A DNA stretch of 37,903 nucleotides. It comes from an uncultured Bacilli bacterium (GTDB taxonomy: Bacteria; Bacillota_I; Bacilli_A; RFN20; CAG-631). This document shows positions 25,306 to 33,553 of this stretch, one piece after another. The translations under genes were made by a program, and so were the position numbers. The stretch's first letter is position 1; each line of letters starts with the position of its first letter. The stretch is taken from NCBI GenBank assembly GCA_947599835.1, contig CANQFQ010000014.1:1-37903 (forward strand), given 5' to 3'. The notes under the pieces were generated by a model. It was not told the origin of the DNA. It saw only the letters and a program-made list of their open reading frames with translations, and did no database searches.

Positions 25306-26370
25306 TTAATCTAAATCTTCATTTAAAATTCTATGCATCAAACGTGTATGTCCAAGGTTTGCTGGATGAATGCCATCAGGAATATAGGTTTGCCAATTCG
25401 TTTCATTCCACAAATCCCATGTCGGAATACTAATAAAGCCATATTTATTTACGATATTCCTAACATAGCCCGTATAATCCGCTCTAGTTGTTCCATAAGT
25501 TCCTGCATCAGAATAGATATACTTACTATCTTGTCCCCAAGTCGAATAAGTAATTTCAAGAGCAACAATTCTAACTTTAGGATTGATTTCTAATACCTTT
25601 TTATAGAAATAATTATAAGCACCATAGAAGGTCGTTGTCCCTTCAATCGTCGTAGGTTCATCATCAATGCTACCAAATGGAACACAACGCATGAAATCAT
25701 TAGTTCCAAACATTATAAAGACATAATCAGCTTCCGCCAGGGTGCCTTCATTTATGGCCGTTTGTACTTGATAAGCAGAATTAATTTTAGTACCAATGGA
25801 AGGACAAATTGCCGCTGTAGCACCACTAATAGCATAATCATGCATATCAGTTAAATGAACTTCATCTCTTATTTTTCCAGGATAATAATCAAATCCTGTA
25901 TGATAAATTGGAAGGTCAGGGCGAATATTTTCATTGTTATCCGTAATTGAATCCCCAAAGAAAACCGCTTTCTTTCCATATAAACGACCTCGATCCACCA
26001 CGAAATGTGAATTTACATAAGCATCATTCGCTACATTAATTTCAACATCTTGATAGAAGTTATTCGAACGAACTCGGATCGTGGTACTTCCAATCGATAA
26101 TCCTTTTAAAATACCTAAATCAGAATCGGCATAGCAATAGGGATTATCGCTAGGATCGATCGTTACGATTTGATTTTTAAATTCAGCACTAATCATCGTG
26201 AATAAATAATAAATTTCATTTACGGCAAGATCAATATGTTCAACTTGAACAATTTCTCGTCGATTTGCATCATCCTTATTAGAACTATTAGAACTATTGC
26301 TACCTACATCTTCTTTGCAACCGCTCAACAATAGACAACAAGTTAATAATCCTAAAATTTTTTTATTCAT
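25306..26370 (-). CDS. SGNH/GDSL-family lipoprotein hydrolase, copy 1
   Basis: The 354-residue protein has a short lipoprotein signal with lipobox LSGC (Cys18), an Asn/Ser linker and an Ig-like segment. The SGNH domain has VFFGDSIT, an AISGATA block, FGTNDF and the catalytic DGIHP near the C-terminus. It shares long near-identical stretches with copy 2, such as HFVVDRGRLY and NKYGFISIPTWDLW, and so comes from a tandem duplication. The gene is 15 bases downstream of the CofE-like stop with GGAG 8 bases from its ATG, and 15 bases upstream of copy 2, so all three are probably one transcript. It is anchored on the outer face of the membrane. Confidence 0.87.
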   Translation of the reverse strand: MNKKILGLLTCCLLLSGCKEDVGSNSSNSSNKDDANRREIVQVEHIDLAVNEIYYLFTMISAEFKNQIVTIDPSDNPYCYADSDLGILKGLSIGSTTIRVRSNNFYQDVEINVANDAYVNSHFVVDRGRLYGKKAVFFGDSITDNNENIRPDLPIYHTGFDYYPGKIRDEVHLTDMHDYAISGATAAICPSIGTKINSAYQVQTAINEGTLAEADYVFIMFGTNDFMRCVPFGSIDDEPTTIEGTTTFYGAYNYFYKKVLEINPKVRIVALEITYSTWGQDSKYIYSDAGTYGTTRADYTGYVRNIVNKYGFISIPTWDLWNETNWQTYIPDGIHPANLGHTRLMHRILNEDLD

Positions 26371-26385
26371 AACACTTACTCCTTT

Positions 26386-27585
26386 TTATTTTGTATAGTT
26401 ATCAAAATAGCCTTGGATTAAAATAATCGGTGTTCCTTTGTCCCCACTACCAGAAGTTAAATCACAAAGTGAACCAATTAAATCTGTCAAGCGACGTGGT
26501 GTGGTTCCTTGTGTTACCATTTGTCCTTTTAAGTTTTCATTCTTTTGGTCTTTTTTACGAATATAATCTTTAATAGCCTCTTTTAAGGCTTCCCCTTGCA
26601 AATTAGAAAAATCATTATCAGCAAGATATTTTAATTTAACTTCGTTAGGTGTTCCTTCTAGGCCACTTGTATATCCTGGAGATACCACTGGGTCAGCAAG
26701 TTCCCAAATTTTTCCTACGGGATCCTTAAATGCCCCATCGCCATAAATCATCACTTCAATTTGCTTGTTCGTTGCTTTTTTTAAAAGTGCTTGAACTTCT
26801 AAAACAAATTCTTGACAATGAATTGGAAAGAGTTTGACTTTGTCATCACTTGCTTTATTTGAACCTAATAGACCATAAGTAGGATTATAACCACTACCAT
26901 TGATTGAAGAAGTTAAAATTTCATCCAAAGCATAGACTTTTGTTGCTCCGGCTTCTTTTAATAATCGTTTCGTACGCATTCTTGTATGAATATCACAAGT
27001 TAAAATATTTTTAGTATAATCAAGAATTTTTGTTGGATGATTTGCAAAAATGATTTGAACTTCGCAACCTTGTTCTTCAATTAATTTTTGATAAAAATCA
27101 ACATAATCAACTCCTGTAAAATAATGGGGTTGATAGCCAAATAAACGGCGATATTCTTCTAATGTTAAAACATCCGTCCAAGGATTAATATTGGCTTTAT
27201 CTAAAGCATCTAAATCAATTAAATGATTACCTACTTCATCGGAAGGATAACTGAGCATTAGAATCATTTTTTTACATCCTTTAGCGATTCCTTTTAGGCA
27301 AACAGAAAAACGATTTCTACTTAAAATAGGGAATAAAACACCCACAGTATCATCTTTAAATTTATTTTGTACATCGAATGCGATTTGATCAATGGTTGCA
27401 TAGTTTCCTTGCGCTCTTGCAACGACAGCCTCTGTGACTGCAACGATATCGCGATCTTGTAAGTTAATTTTTTCTTGCTTTACAGCTTTTAAAACAGAAT
27501 CGACCACAATTTCAACTAAATTATCGCCTTGTTTAATAATGGGTGCTCGAACACCCCGTGAAGTCGTACCTATCATTCGATCCAT
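26386..27585 (-). CDS. CofE-like (coenzyme F420-0:L-glutamate ligase family) protein
   Basis: The 399-residue protein matches the long CofE-like family (PF01996) common in anaerobic Bacillota. It opens with IGTTSRGVRAPIIKQGDNLV, then DRDIVAVTEAVVARAQGNYAT and GVLFPILSRNRF. It ends with TTPRRLTDLIGSLCDLTSGS and then GDKGTP. True CofE adds glutamates to coenzyme F420; these organisms are not known to make F420, and no other F420 gene is in the window. A related amide-bond-forming reaction on another acceptor is possible. AGGAGG is 10 bases before the ATG. It heads a probable operon with two SGNH lipoproteins. Confidence 0.85.
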   Translation of the reverse strand: MDRMIGTTSRGVRAPIIKQGDNLVEIVVDSVLKAVKQEKINLQDRDIVAVTEAVVARAQGNYATIDQIAFDVQNKFKDDTVGVLFPILSRNRFSVCLKGIAKGCKKMILMLSYPSDEVGNHLIDLDALDKANINPWTDVLTLEEYRRLFGYQPHYFTGVDYVDFYQKLIEEQGCEVQIIFANHPTKILDYTKNILTCDIHTRMRTKRLLKEAGATKVYALDEILTSSINGSGYNPTYGLLGSNKASDDKVKLFPIHCQEFVLEVQALLKKATNKQIEVMIYGDGAFKDPVGKIWELADPVVSPGYTSGLEGTPNEVKLKYLADNDFSNLQGEALKEAIKDYIRKKDQKNENLKGQMVTQGTTPRRLTDLIGSLCDLTSGSGDKGTPIILIQGYFDNYTK

Positions 27586-27622
27586 TTCTTGAATACCTCC
27601 TAAAAATAAAAACTATACTTTA

Positions 27623-27631
27623 ATTATAGCA
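27623..27631 (-). promoter_or_regulatory. Extended -10 promoter of the CofE-like operon
   Basis: On the minus strand TGCTATAAT forms an extended -10 box (TG plus TATAAT at 27628-27623). No clear -35 is seen. The predicted start near 27616 gives a leader of about 30 bases. Confidence 0.55.
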
Positions 27632-27769
27632 TTCTAATCTTTAATAAAAAAGTTAAAAATTAAAATAATAAAGGAAATGCTTTCGGTGAATTTTAGTCAT
27701 CATTTTCTAAAAAAATCGGCTTGCATTATAAAATCAAAAAAAGATTTTTTTAAACGTTATTTTTTACCA

Positions 27770-27827
27770 AAAAAGGACTGCATTAAAAAAAATGAGTTTA
27801 CACTATTTTTTCTTTACAGTCCTTTTT
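27770..27827 (-). terminator. Terminator-like structure downstream of tRNA-Lys
   Basis: AAAAAGGACTG and CAGTCCTTTTT (27770-27780 and 27817-27827) form a perfect 11-base stem with T-runs on either strand. The loop is long, 36 bases. On the minus strand it lies 7 bases after the tRNA CCA end. The rest of 27632-27769 shows AT-rich sequence only. Confidence 0.65.
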
Positions 27828-27834
27828 GTTTTCA

Positions 27835-27910
<76 letters not shown>

Positions 27911-27922
27911 AGCAATTAGAAA

Positions 27923-27945
27923 TAAAAACACTCAACAAGGAGTGT
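27923..27945 (-). terminator. Terminator between rpmB and tRNA-Lys
   Basis: On the minus strand ACACTC (27945-27940) pairs with GAGTGT (27933-27928) around CTTGTT, followed by TTTTTA. It lies only 12 bases before the tRNA 5' end. Confidence 0.7.
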
Positions 27946-27960
27946 GATTATTTTTCTAAT

Positions 27961-28158
27961 TTATTCAGCCGTTGATTGAACTTTATTTAAAGCTTTTAAA
28001 GCTCGAGCTGAAACTCTAATTCTTACTTTTTGTCCATTAATCACAACAGTTTTTCTTTGAAGATTAACTTTCCATGTTCTACGGGTAGCACGCATGGAGT
28101 GAGAACGTTTATTTCCACTAATTGTTCCTCTACCAGATAATTCACAAACTCTTGCCAT
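27961..28158 (-). CDS. rpmB: 50S ribosomal protein L28
   Basis: The 65-residue protein matches L28: MARVCELSGRGTISGN, then RSHSMRATRRTWKVN, and near the end RVSARALKAL. It lacks the zinc-binding CxxC pairs (C-minus form), as the single Cys5 shows. A GGAGG ribosome site is 7 bases upstream of the ATG at 28158; the upstream-open frame to 28242 is not needed. It has its own promoter and terminator. L28 is part of the large subunit near the exit site. Confidence 0.97.
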   Translation of the reverse strand: MARVCELSGRGTISGNKRSHSMRATRRTWKVNLQRKTVVINGQKVRIRVSARALKALNKVQSTAE

Positions 28159-28189
28159 GTTAATCCCTCCTCGATATTCATGCCTATAT

Positions 28190-28218
28190 ATAATAACACT
28201 AGTTAAATAATTTTTCAA
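28190..28218 (-). promoter_or_regulatory. rpmB promoter
   Basis: On the minus strand TTGAAA (28218-28213) and TATTAT (28195-28190) are 17 bases apart. The predicted start is about 25 bases before the ATG. Confidence 0.65.
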
Positions 28219-28231
28219 TAAAAAAATGATA

Positions 28232-29464
28232 TTATGATGCATCTACCTCGTCGATCGAAATATTTCGGTGATGTTCGATTGGTTCCCAAATTTTTTTCTT
28301 TGAAAAAAACGCAGCAAAATTGATAAAGTTCCATGTAAAGATGAAAAAATAAAAAAGGAAAATGCCACTGAACATTTTTTTAACTTTTAGTTTTTCTGTT
28401 TTAATTAAATAAAGGTTTAGTAAGGTACTTAAAAGATAAAATAACAAAGAAACGATGATATGAATTATTAAAGTGAGACCTATGGAAGAGGTACAAAAAA
28501 TTGCATAAAAAATAAAAATAAATCCACGGAAAAAGTTTAAAATTTGTATCAAAGGAGCTAAATAAACAAAAATCATATCTAAGGAAGAAATATTTCCTGT
28601 TTTCACGAAATTTTTAAATAATTTGAACCCATATATTTTTAAACATGAATTACAGCCCATAGACCATCTTTTTCTTTGTTTCCAAGAAGGTTTAAAATGG
28701 TTTGCAAGCTCATCATAAGTTAAAGCCTCAGATACATAATCGATTTTTTCGTTATTTAAAGCACACAAACTGACGAGTTCTAAATCTTCAGTTAAAGATT
28801 GCGTACGAAATTGATTCGTATCAATCAGCGATTTGGCAATCATAAAACCCGTGCCATTAATTGAACAAGAACGATTCAAATTTTTCCTGGTTTGGTTAAA
28901 AAAGACATTTTGCAATAAATAAAAAAGGGTATAACTAGAACTAATCCAATTATCATATACATTTTTCCCTTTATGATTTCCTTGAGCAACATGATATCCT
29001 TTACAAAGAGAGCGATTCATTTGAAAAAGAAAATTTTTATCTACGACATTATCGGCATCAAAAATAAGATAGGCATCAATGTCTTTTCTTTCTTTTAAAG
29101 TGTCAAAGGCAAATTGTAAAACGGCGCCTTTACAATTGATTTTATCATCGCAATCGATAATATTAGCTCCTTTTTTGCTGGCTTTTTCTCTTGTCAGATC
29201 CGTACAATGATTACAAGCCACAAAAATTTCATAATTTGCTTTAGGATAATTTTGTTTGAATAAACTATCTAATAAATTTTCAATGACTTTATCTTCATTG
29301 CGTGCAGGAATTATAATTGCAAAATGATGGAGTTTTTGGTATTTTAATTTATCTTTTTTCTTTTTGAAAAATTTTCCAATTAAGCTCGTGATTAAGAAAT
29401 AAAGTGCGTAACAAAAACAAATTGCAGAGAGAACAAAGTAAATGATTTTGATTGAAAATCGCAT
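28232..29464 (-). CDS. Membrane-bound family 2 glycosyltransferase
   Basis: The 410-residue protein has one N-terminal helix (about 5-28) and a cytosolic GT-A domain. The domain begins FAIIIPARNED and carries the Asp-rich IFDADNVV (UDP-sugar and metal binding), the base motif TEDLEL and the processive-type QRKRW. Three or four C-terminal helices follow. This is the BcsA/NodC/hyaluronan-synthase-like class, which links sugars while passing the chain through the membrane; single-addition enzymes also occur. Product and acceptor are unknown. The frame opens upstream, but AAAGGTG fits the ATG at 29464 with an 8-base spacing. It has its own strong promoter and lies 74 bases upstream of rpmB. Confidence 0.88.
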   Translation of the reverse strand: MRFSIKIIYFVLSAICFCYALYFLITSLIGKFFKKKKDKLKYQKLHHFAIIIPARNEDKVIENLLDSLFKQNYPKANYEIFVACNHCTDLTREKASKKGANIIDCDDKINCKGAVLQFAFDTLKERKDIDAYLIFDADNVVDKNFLFQMNRSLCKGYHVAQGNHKGKNVYDNWISSSYTLFYLLQNVFFNQTRKNLNRSCSINGTGFMIAKSLIDTNQFRTQSLTEDLELVSLCALNNEKIDYVSEALTYDELANHFKPSWKQRKRWSMGCNSCLKIYGFKLFKNFVKTGNISSLDMIFVYLAPLIQILNFFRGFIFIFYAIFCTSSIGLTLIIHIIVSLLFYLLSTLLNLYLIKTEKLKVKKMFSGIFLFYFFIFTWNFINFAAFFSKKKIWEPIEHHRNISIDEVDAS

Positions 29465-29516
29465 GAATGAAGCACCTTTCTTTAACCAACTAACAAAACA
29501 ATATTTTACTCGGTTT

Positions 29517-29545
29517 ATTATAATCGATACATGAAATAGTTGCAA
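29517..29545 (-). promoter_or_regulatory. Promoter of the glycosyltransferase gene
   Basis: On the minus strand TTGCAA (29545-29540) and a consensus TATAAT (29522-29517) are 17 bases apart. Confidence 0.72.
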
Positions 29546-29685
29546 CTACAATTTTATCTAAAAATCGCATTTAAAAGATAAAAATCGTAAAAATTAAAAA
29601 TCTAAAAAGTTCCATTTTACTTTGTTTAGTAACCTCGTTGCGTGAACATTGTCACTTACTCGTTCAGTCTGACGAATAAAAAAAT
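29546..29685. other. Intergenic region without a gene
   Basis: This is the core of a 337-base gap between divergent genes. The first half is AT-rich. GTGAACATTGTCAC (29643-29656) is an imperfect inverted repeat whose GTGA and TCAC arms could be a protein site about 30 bases upstream of the fakA -35, but the evidence is thin. I see no reading frame or RNA gene. Confidence 0.4.
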
Positions 29686-29714
29686 TTGCAAATTGAACGT
29701 AAAAGGTGTAAAAT
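29686..29714 (+). promoter_or_regulatory. fakA promoter
   Basis: TTGCAA (29686-29691) and TAAAAT (29709-29714) are 17 bases apart. The transcript would start near 29721 with a leader of about 80 bases. Confidence 0.68.
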
Positions 29715-29801
29715 ATACGACAATGTTGTAGATTCAGTGCTTTCTATGACAGAGGAGAATGAAATAAAAAATTTTTCATTCATTTAAGGAGTCAAAACAT
29801 T

Positions 29802-31433
29802 ATGAATAAAGTAACTTGTCAAGACTTGAAAAATATGTTTATTTCAGGTTGTAACAATCTTAGCAATAACTATAAATATATAGATGCTTTGAATGTATTC
29901 CCTATTCCAGATGGAGATACTGGAACGAATATGATGATGACGATTCAAAGTGGCATTCATGAAATAGAAAATTTTGAAACGAATCATGTTGGCGAGTTAG
30001 CCAATAAATTTGCAAAAGGTTTATTGTATGGCGCAAGAGGAAACTCTGGCGTTATTCTTTCACAAATTTTTAAAGGATTTAGTGAAAGTGTGATAGATTA
30101 TGAAACGTTAACTTTAACCCAATTTGCCCAAGCTTTTGTTGATGCAAAAGAAAAAGCTTATAAAGCGGTATTAAAACCTGTTGAAGGAACCATTCTTACA
30201 GTGATTAGTGATAGTTCTCGCTTTTTTGTTCAATGGGTGAAAGAACACGCGAAAACGAGTGTTGAAGAAGCTTTGGAACAAGTAGTCAGCGAGGCGCAAA
30301 GATCTTTAGATAATACCCCTAATTTATTACCTACATTGAAAGAAGCAAACGTCATCGATTCAGGGGGTGCTGGACTTTTAAAAATTTTAGAAGGCTTTTT
30401 AAAAGCTAGCCAAGGAAAAATGGTGGAAGCTCAAGAAGTTCAAGATAAGTTTTCTGCTAAAAGCGTTTTATTTGAACCCGTGATTGATAAAGAAGATGAC
30501 TTTGGTTATTGTACGGAATTTATTTTAACCCTTGGTGAAGGCGAAAATAAAAAAGAATTCAGCAAAGAGGAATTACAAGCCTTTTTAGAATCCATTGGTA
30601 ATTCCATTGTTTTAGTTCGCGATGAAGATTTAGTGAAGGTCCATGTTCATACGTTAACCCCTGAAAAAGTACTCGAGTTTGCACATCAATATGGTGAATT
30701 TTATACTTTAAAAATTGAAAATATGGATGTTCAACATGATGGAATTAAAAAAGCCAAGAAAGAAAGAAAAAAACTTGCTGTAGTTACGGTTGCAGTAGGT
30801 AAAGGATTAACTAAGATTTTTAAAGATTTAAGAGCTGATATTGTCATTAGTGGGGGTCAAACAATGAATCCTTCGATTGAAGATTTTGTTAATGAAATTC
30901 ATCGTTTAAATCCTGAATCAGTCATTATTTTACCTAACAATTCTAATATCGTAATGTCCGCAAGACAAGCCGCAGAAATTCTGAATAAAGAAGGGATTGT
31001 TGCGAAGGTCGTTCCAACGACTTCGATTCAACAAGGAATTACAGCATTTATGGGATTTAATCCAGAATGTGAAATAGAAGATAACATTATCGAAATGATG
31101 GCTGCAATTAAAAGAGTCACTTGTGGACAAGTCACTTCAGCCGTTCGTGATTCTAAGCTCAATGGTATTACCATTAAATCAGGCGATTATATTGGCATTC
31201 GTGAAAAGAAAATTATTAGTGCAAGTCGAGATATTGTTAAAGTGAGTTGTGCTTTAATTGATTCTATGATGGGATACGATTCAGAAATTGTGACCATTTT
31301 AACAGGATCTGATATTAATAAACGCAGTGTCAATGCAATTAAAAAATACATTACAGAAAAATATAAACAAGTAGAAGTAGAAATAAATCAAGGCGATCAA
31401 CCTGTTTATTACTTATTACTTTCTGTTGAATAA
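29802..31433 (+). CDS. fakA: Fatty acid kinase catalytic subunit FakA (DhaL/DAK2 type, YloV)
   Basis: FakA phosphorylates fatty acids bound to a FakB (DegV) partner, feeding exogenous or recycled fatty acids into phospholipids. The 543-residue protein has an N-terminal DhaL ATP-binding domain with PIPDGDTGTNMMMT (residues 35-48) and YGARGNSGVILSQ. A middle domain and a C-terminal domain follow, with SGGQTMNPSIEDF and ILPNNSNIVMSARQAAE. Length is standard. AAGGAG precedes the ATG. Its neighbour is recG, as in Bacillus. No fakB is in the window. The thioesterase at 722 could supply free fatty acids to it, which is inference. Confidence 0.93.
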   Translation: MNKVTCQDLKNMFISGCNNLSNNYKYIDALNVFPIPDGDTGTNMMMTIQSGIHEIENFETNHVGELANKFAKGLLYGARGNSGVILSQIFKGFSESVIDYETLTLTQFAQAFVDAKEKAYKAVLKPVEGTILTVISDSSRFFVQWVKEHAKTSVEEALEQVVSEAQRSLDNTPNLLPTLKEANVIDSGGAGLLKILEGFLKASQGKMVEAQEVQDKFSAKSVLFEPVIDKEDDFGYCTEFILTLGEGENKKEFSKEELQAFLESIGNSIVLVRDEDLVKVHVHTLTPEKVLEFAHQYGEFYTLKIENMDVQHDGIKKAKKERKKLAVVTVAVGKGLTKIFKDLRADIVISGGQTMNPSIEDFVNEIHRLNPESVIILPNNSNIVMSARQAAEILNKEGIVAKVVPTTSIQQGITAFMGFNPECEIEDNIIEMMAAIKRVTCGQVTSAVRDSKLNGITIKSGDYIGIREKKIISASRDIVKVSCALIDSMMGYDSEIVTILTGSDINKRSVNAIKKYITEKYKQVEVEINQGDQPVYYLLLSVE

Positions 31434-31436
31434 GAT

Positions 31437-31462
31437 AAAACCGGACGTCCTCCGGTTTTTTT
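31437..31462 (+). terminator. Terminator between fakA and recG
   Basis: AAAACCGGA (31437-31445) pairs perfectly with TCCGGTTTT (31451-31459) around CGTCC, followed by more T. It lies 3 bases after the fakA stop and 4 bases before the recG ribosome site. Confidence 0.86.
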
Positions 31463-31479
31463 ATAAGAAGGAGCAAAGT

Positions 31480-33489
31480 ATGGAAAGCTTAAGATTAACT
31501 CCAAAAAGGAAAGAAATTTTACAATTATTATCTATTGAAAATCCTTTGAAGCTACTTCGTTATTATCCCTATCGTTATGAGCATTATGTATTACAACCTT
31601 TATCGTTTGCCTTACATAATCAAAAAGTAACCATTCAAGGAACGATTTCAAGTATTAAAGTAGATCATTATGCCGCTAAAAAATGCAAAACAGTGTTACA
31701 AATTGAATATTTAAATGAAACTGTCACCGTTTTGCTTTTTAATCGTTTTGCCTGGTCAAAAATTTTAAAAAAAGATATGCATTTAGTGATTCATGGAAAA
31801 TACAATGCTTTTAAAAATGAAATCATGGCCTCCACATTTTATGTAGGTTATTTACATCAAACAGAAAAATATGAAGCAGTGTATCGTTTGCCTTCCAATG
31901 TTAAAAATCAAACATTCAGTCGATTTATGGAAACAACATATCAATATTATCAAAAAAATAATCAGTTAAAAAATCAAATTCCTGAATATTTTCTAAAAAA
32001 ATATCGATTAATTTCTTTACAAGAAAGTTTATATTATATCCATTTTCCTAGTAATGCAGATGTTTTACATCAAGCCAATCGGCATTTAAAATATGAAGAA
32101 TTTTTAAATTTCTGTACGATGGCTGCTTTAAAAAGAAAAATCCTTTCTAATATCAATCAAAAAGAAAGTAAAAAGATGGATTTGCATTTTGTGAAATGTG
32201 TCATTGAAAACTTACCTTTTCAATTAAGTAAGGACCAAGAGATCGTTTTAAAAGAAATATTGGATGATATGCAAAGTACGACCAGCATGAATCGCCTTTT
32301 GCAAGGGGATGTTGGAAGTGGGAAAACAATTATTGCTTTACTTGCTATGGTTGCTAATTATAGTGCCCATTTTCAAAGTGCATTGATGGTTCCTACCGAT
32401 ATTTTAGCTCGGCAACATTATCAAGATTTTTTACAAATATTAAAACCATTTCATTTGCCAATTTATTTATTAGTCAGTGAAATGCCTAAAAAACAAAAAG
32501 AAGAGATAATCGAAAAATTAAATGATTTGCATCCTTGTTTGGTTATAGGAACGCATGCTTTAATTCAAGAAAACATTACTTTTTCCAATTTAGGCATTGC
32601 TGTGATTGATGAGCAACATCGTTTTGGTGTAAAGCAAAGAATCGCCTTAAAGGAAAAAGGAAAAAATTTAGACCTTTTATATATGTCAGCGACGCCTATT
32701 CCTAGAACATTAGCATCTACTTATTATTTGGATATGGATGTTTCAACCATTCAACATTATCCAAAAATTGAAAGAAAAGTGAATACCGTTTATTTACAAA
32801 GTAATTCGATTCTATCGGTAAAAAAATATGTTGATCAATATTTTGAATTCGATAAAGAGGGAAAAGTTTATGTGATTTGCCCAGCGATTGAAAATAATCG
32901 GTTGGATATGGAAAATGTAGAAAATATATATCAAAAAATCCAAAAATGTTTTCCAAATGAACAGTGCTTATATCTTCATGGAAAGTTAAAAAATGACGAT
33001 AAAAACGAGATTATGAATCGATTTTGCACGGGAGATGCAAAAATTTTAGTCACCACGACGGTCATTGAAGTAGGCATCAATGTAAAGCAAGCGAATTTTA
33101 TGATTATTTTAAATGCCGAACGATTTGGATTAGCACAAATTCATCAATTACGCGGTAGAATCGGACGATATGGAAAAACGGGTTATTGTTATTTGTGTAG
33201 TGATAGTGAAGATGAAGATGTTATCGAAAGATTAAATTTTTTAACGAATCACTCGGATGGTTTTAAAATTTCAGAATATGATTTAAAAAGAAGAGGACCG
33301 GGCGAAATGCTTGGACTAAAACAAAGTGGATTGCCTAATTTTACAATTGCTAATTTAATTGATGACTATGCGATTTTGCAGGCAGCATCCAATGATGCAA
33401 GGTATATCTTAAGTCATTCTAATGAATTTAAGCATTATTTAGCAAACATTGAATTATTCTTAAAGAATGATCCAAAGTATATTGAATAA
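31480..33489 (+). CDS. recG: ATP-dependent DNA helicase RecG
   Basis: RecG remodels stalled forks and branched DNA. The 669-residue protein has an N-terminal wedge/OB domain (about 55-150) and two helicase domains. Walker A is GDVGSGKT near residue 277, the DExH box is DEQH near 376, SATPIPRTLA is motif III and QLRGRIGR near 556 is motif VI. The C-terminal GLKQSGLP hook is typical. The frame reaches into fakA (31426), but AGAAGGAG is 6 bases from the ATG at 31480. A terminator hairpin sits between it and fakA, so expression needs read-through or an unseen promoter inside fakA. Confidence 0.96.
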   Translation: MESLRLTPKRKEILQLLSIENPLKLLRYYPYRYEHYVLQPLSFALHNQKVTIQGTISSIKVDHYAAKKCKTVLQIEYLNETVTVLLFNRFAWSKILKKDMHLVIHGKYNAFKNEIMASTFYVGYLHQTEKYEAVYRLPSNVKNQTFSRFMETTYQYYQKNNQLKNQIPEYFLKKYRLISLQESLYYIHFPSNADVLHQANRHLKYEEFLNFCTMAALKRKILSNINQKESKKMDLHFVKCVIENLPFQLSKDQEIVLKEILDDMQSTTSMNRLLQGDVGSGKTIIALLAMVANYSAHFQSALMVPTDILARQHYQDFLQILKPFHLPIYLLVSEMPKKQKEEIIEKLNDLHPCLVIGTHALIQENITFSNLGIAVIDEQHRFGVKQRIALKEKGKNLDLLYMSATPIPRTLASTYYLDMDVSTIQHYPKIERKVNTVYLQSNSILSVKKYVDQYFEFDKEGKVYVICPAIENNRLDMENVENIYQKIQKCFPNEQCLYLHGKLKNDDKNEIMNRFCTGDAKILVTTTVIEVGINVKQANFMIILNAERFGLAQIHQLRGRIGRYGKTGYCYLCSDSEDEDVIERLNFLTNHSDGFKISEYDLKRRGPGEMLGLKQSGLPNFTIANLIDDYAILQAASNDARYILSHSNEFKHYLANIELFLKNDPKYIE

Positions 33490-33490
33490 T

Positions 33491-33521
33491 TTGACATTAT
33501 ATTTTATTTTATATAAAATAA
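33491..33521 (+). promoter_or_regulatory. acpP promoter with an 18-base palindrome over the -10
   Basis: Consensus TTGACA (33491-33496) and TAAAAT (33514-33519) are 17 bases apart. TTATTTTATATAAAATAA (33504-33521) is a perfect palindrome that covers the -10 box, where a repressor could act. It does not resemble the known FapR operator. Confidence 0.7.
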
Positions 33522-33553
33522 TAAAGGAAAAAATGAATTGAGGAGGAATGTTT

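Noticed and set aside
25333..25593. Plus-strand frame opposite the first SGNH gene
   Set aside because: Antisense to a clearly conserved SGNH domain and lacking a ribosome site.
27690..27770. A/T-rich blocks upstream of the tRNA-Lys terminator as a possible small RNA
   Set aside because: No promoter or stable fold is evident; the sequence looks like ordinary AT-rich spacer.
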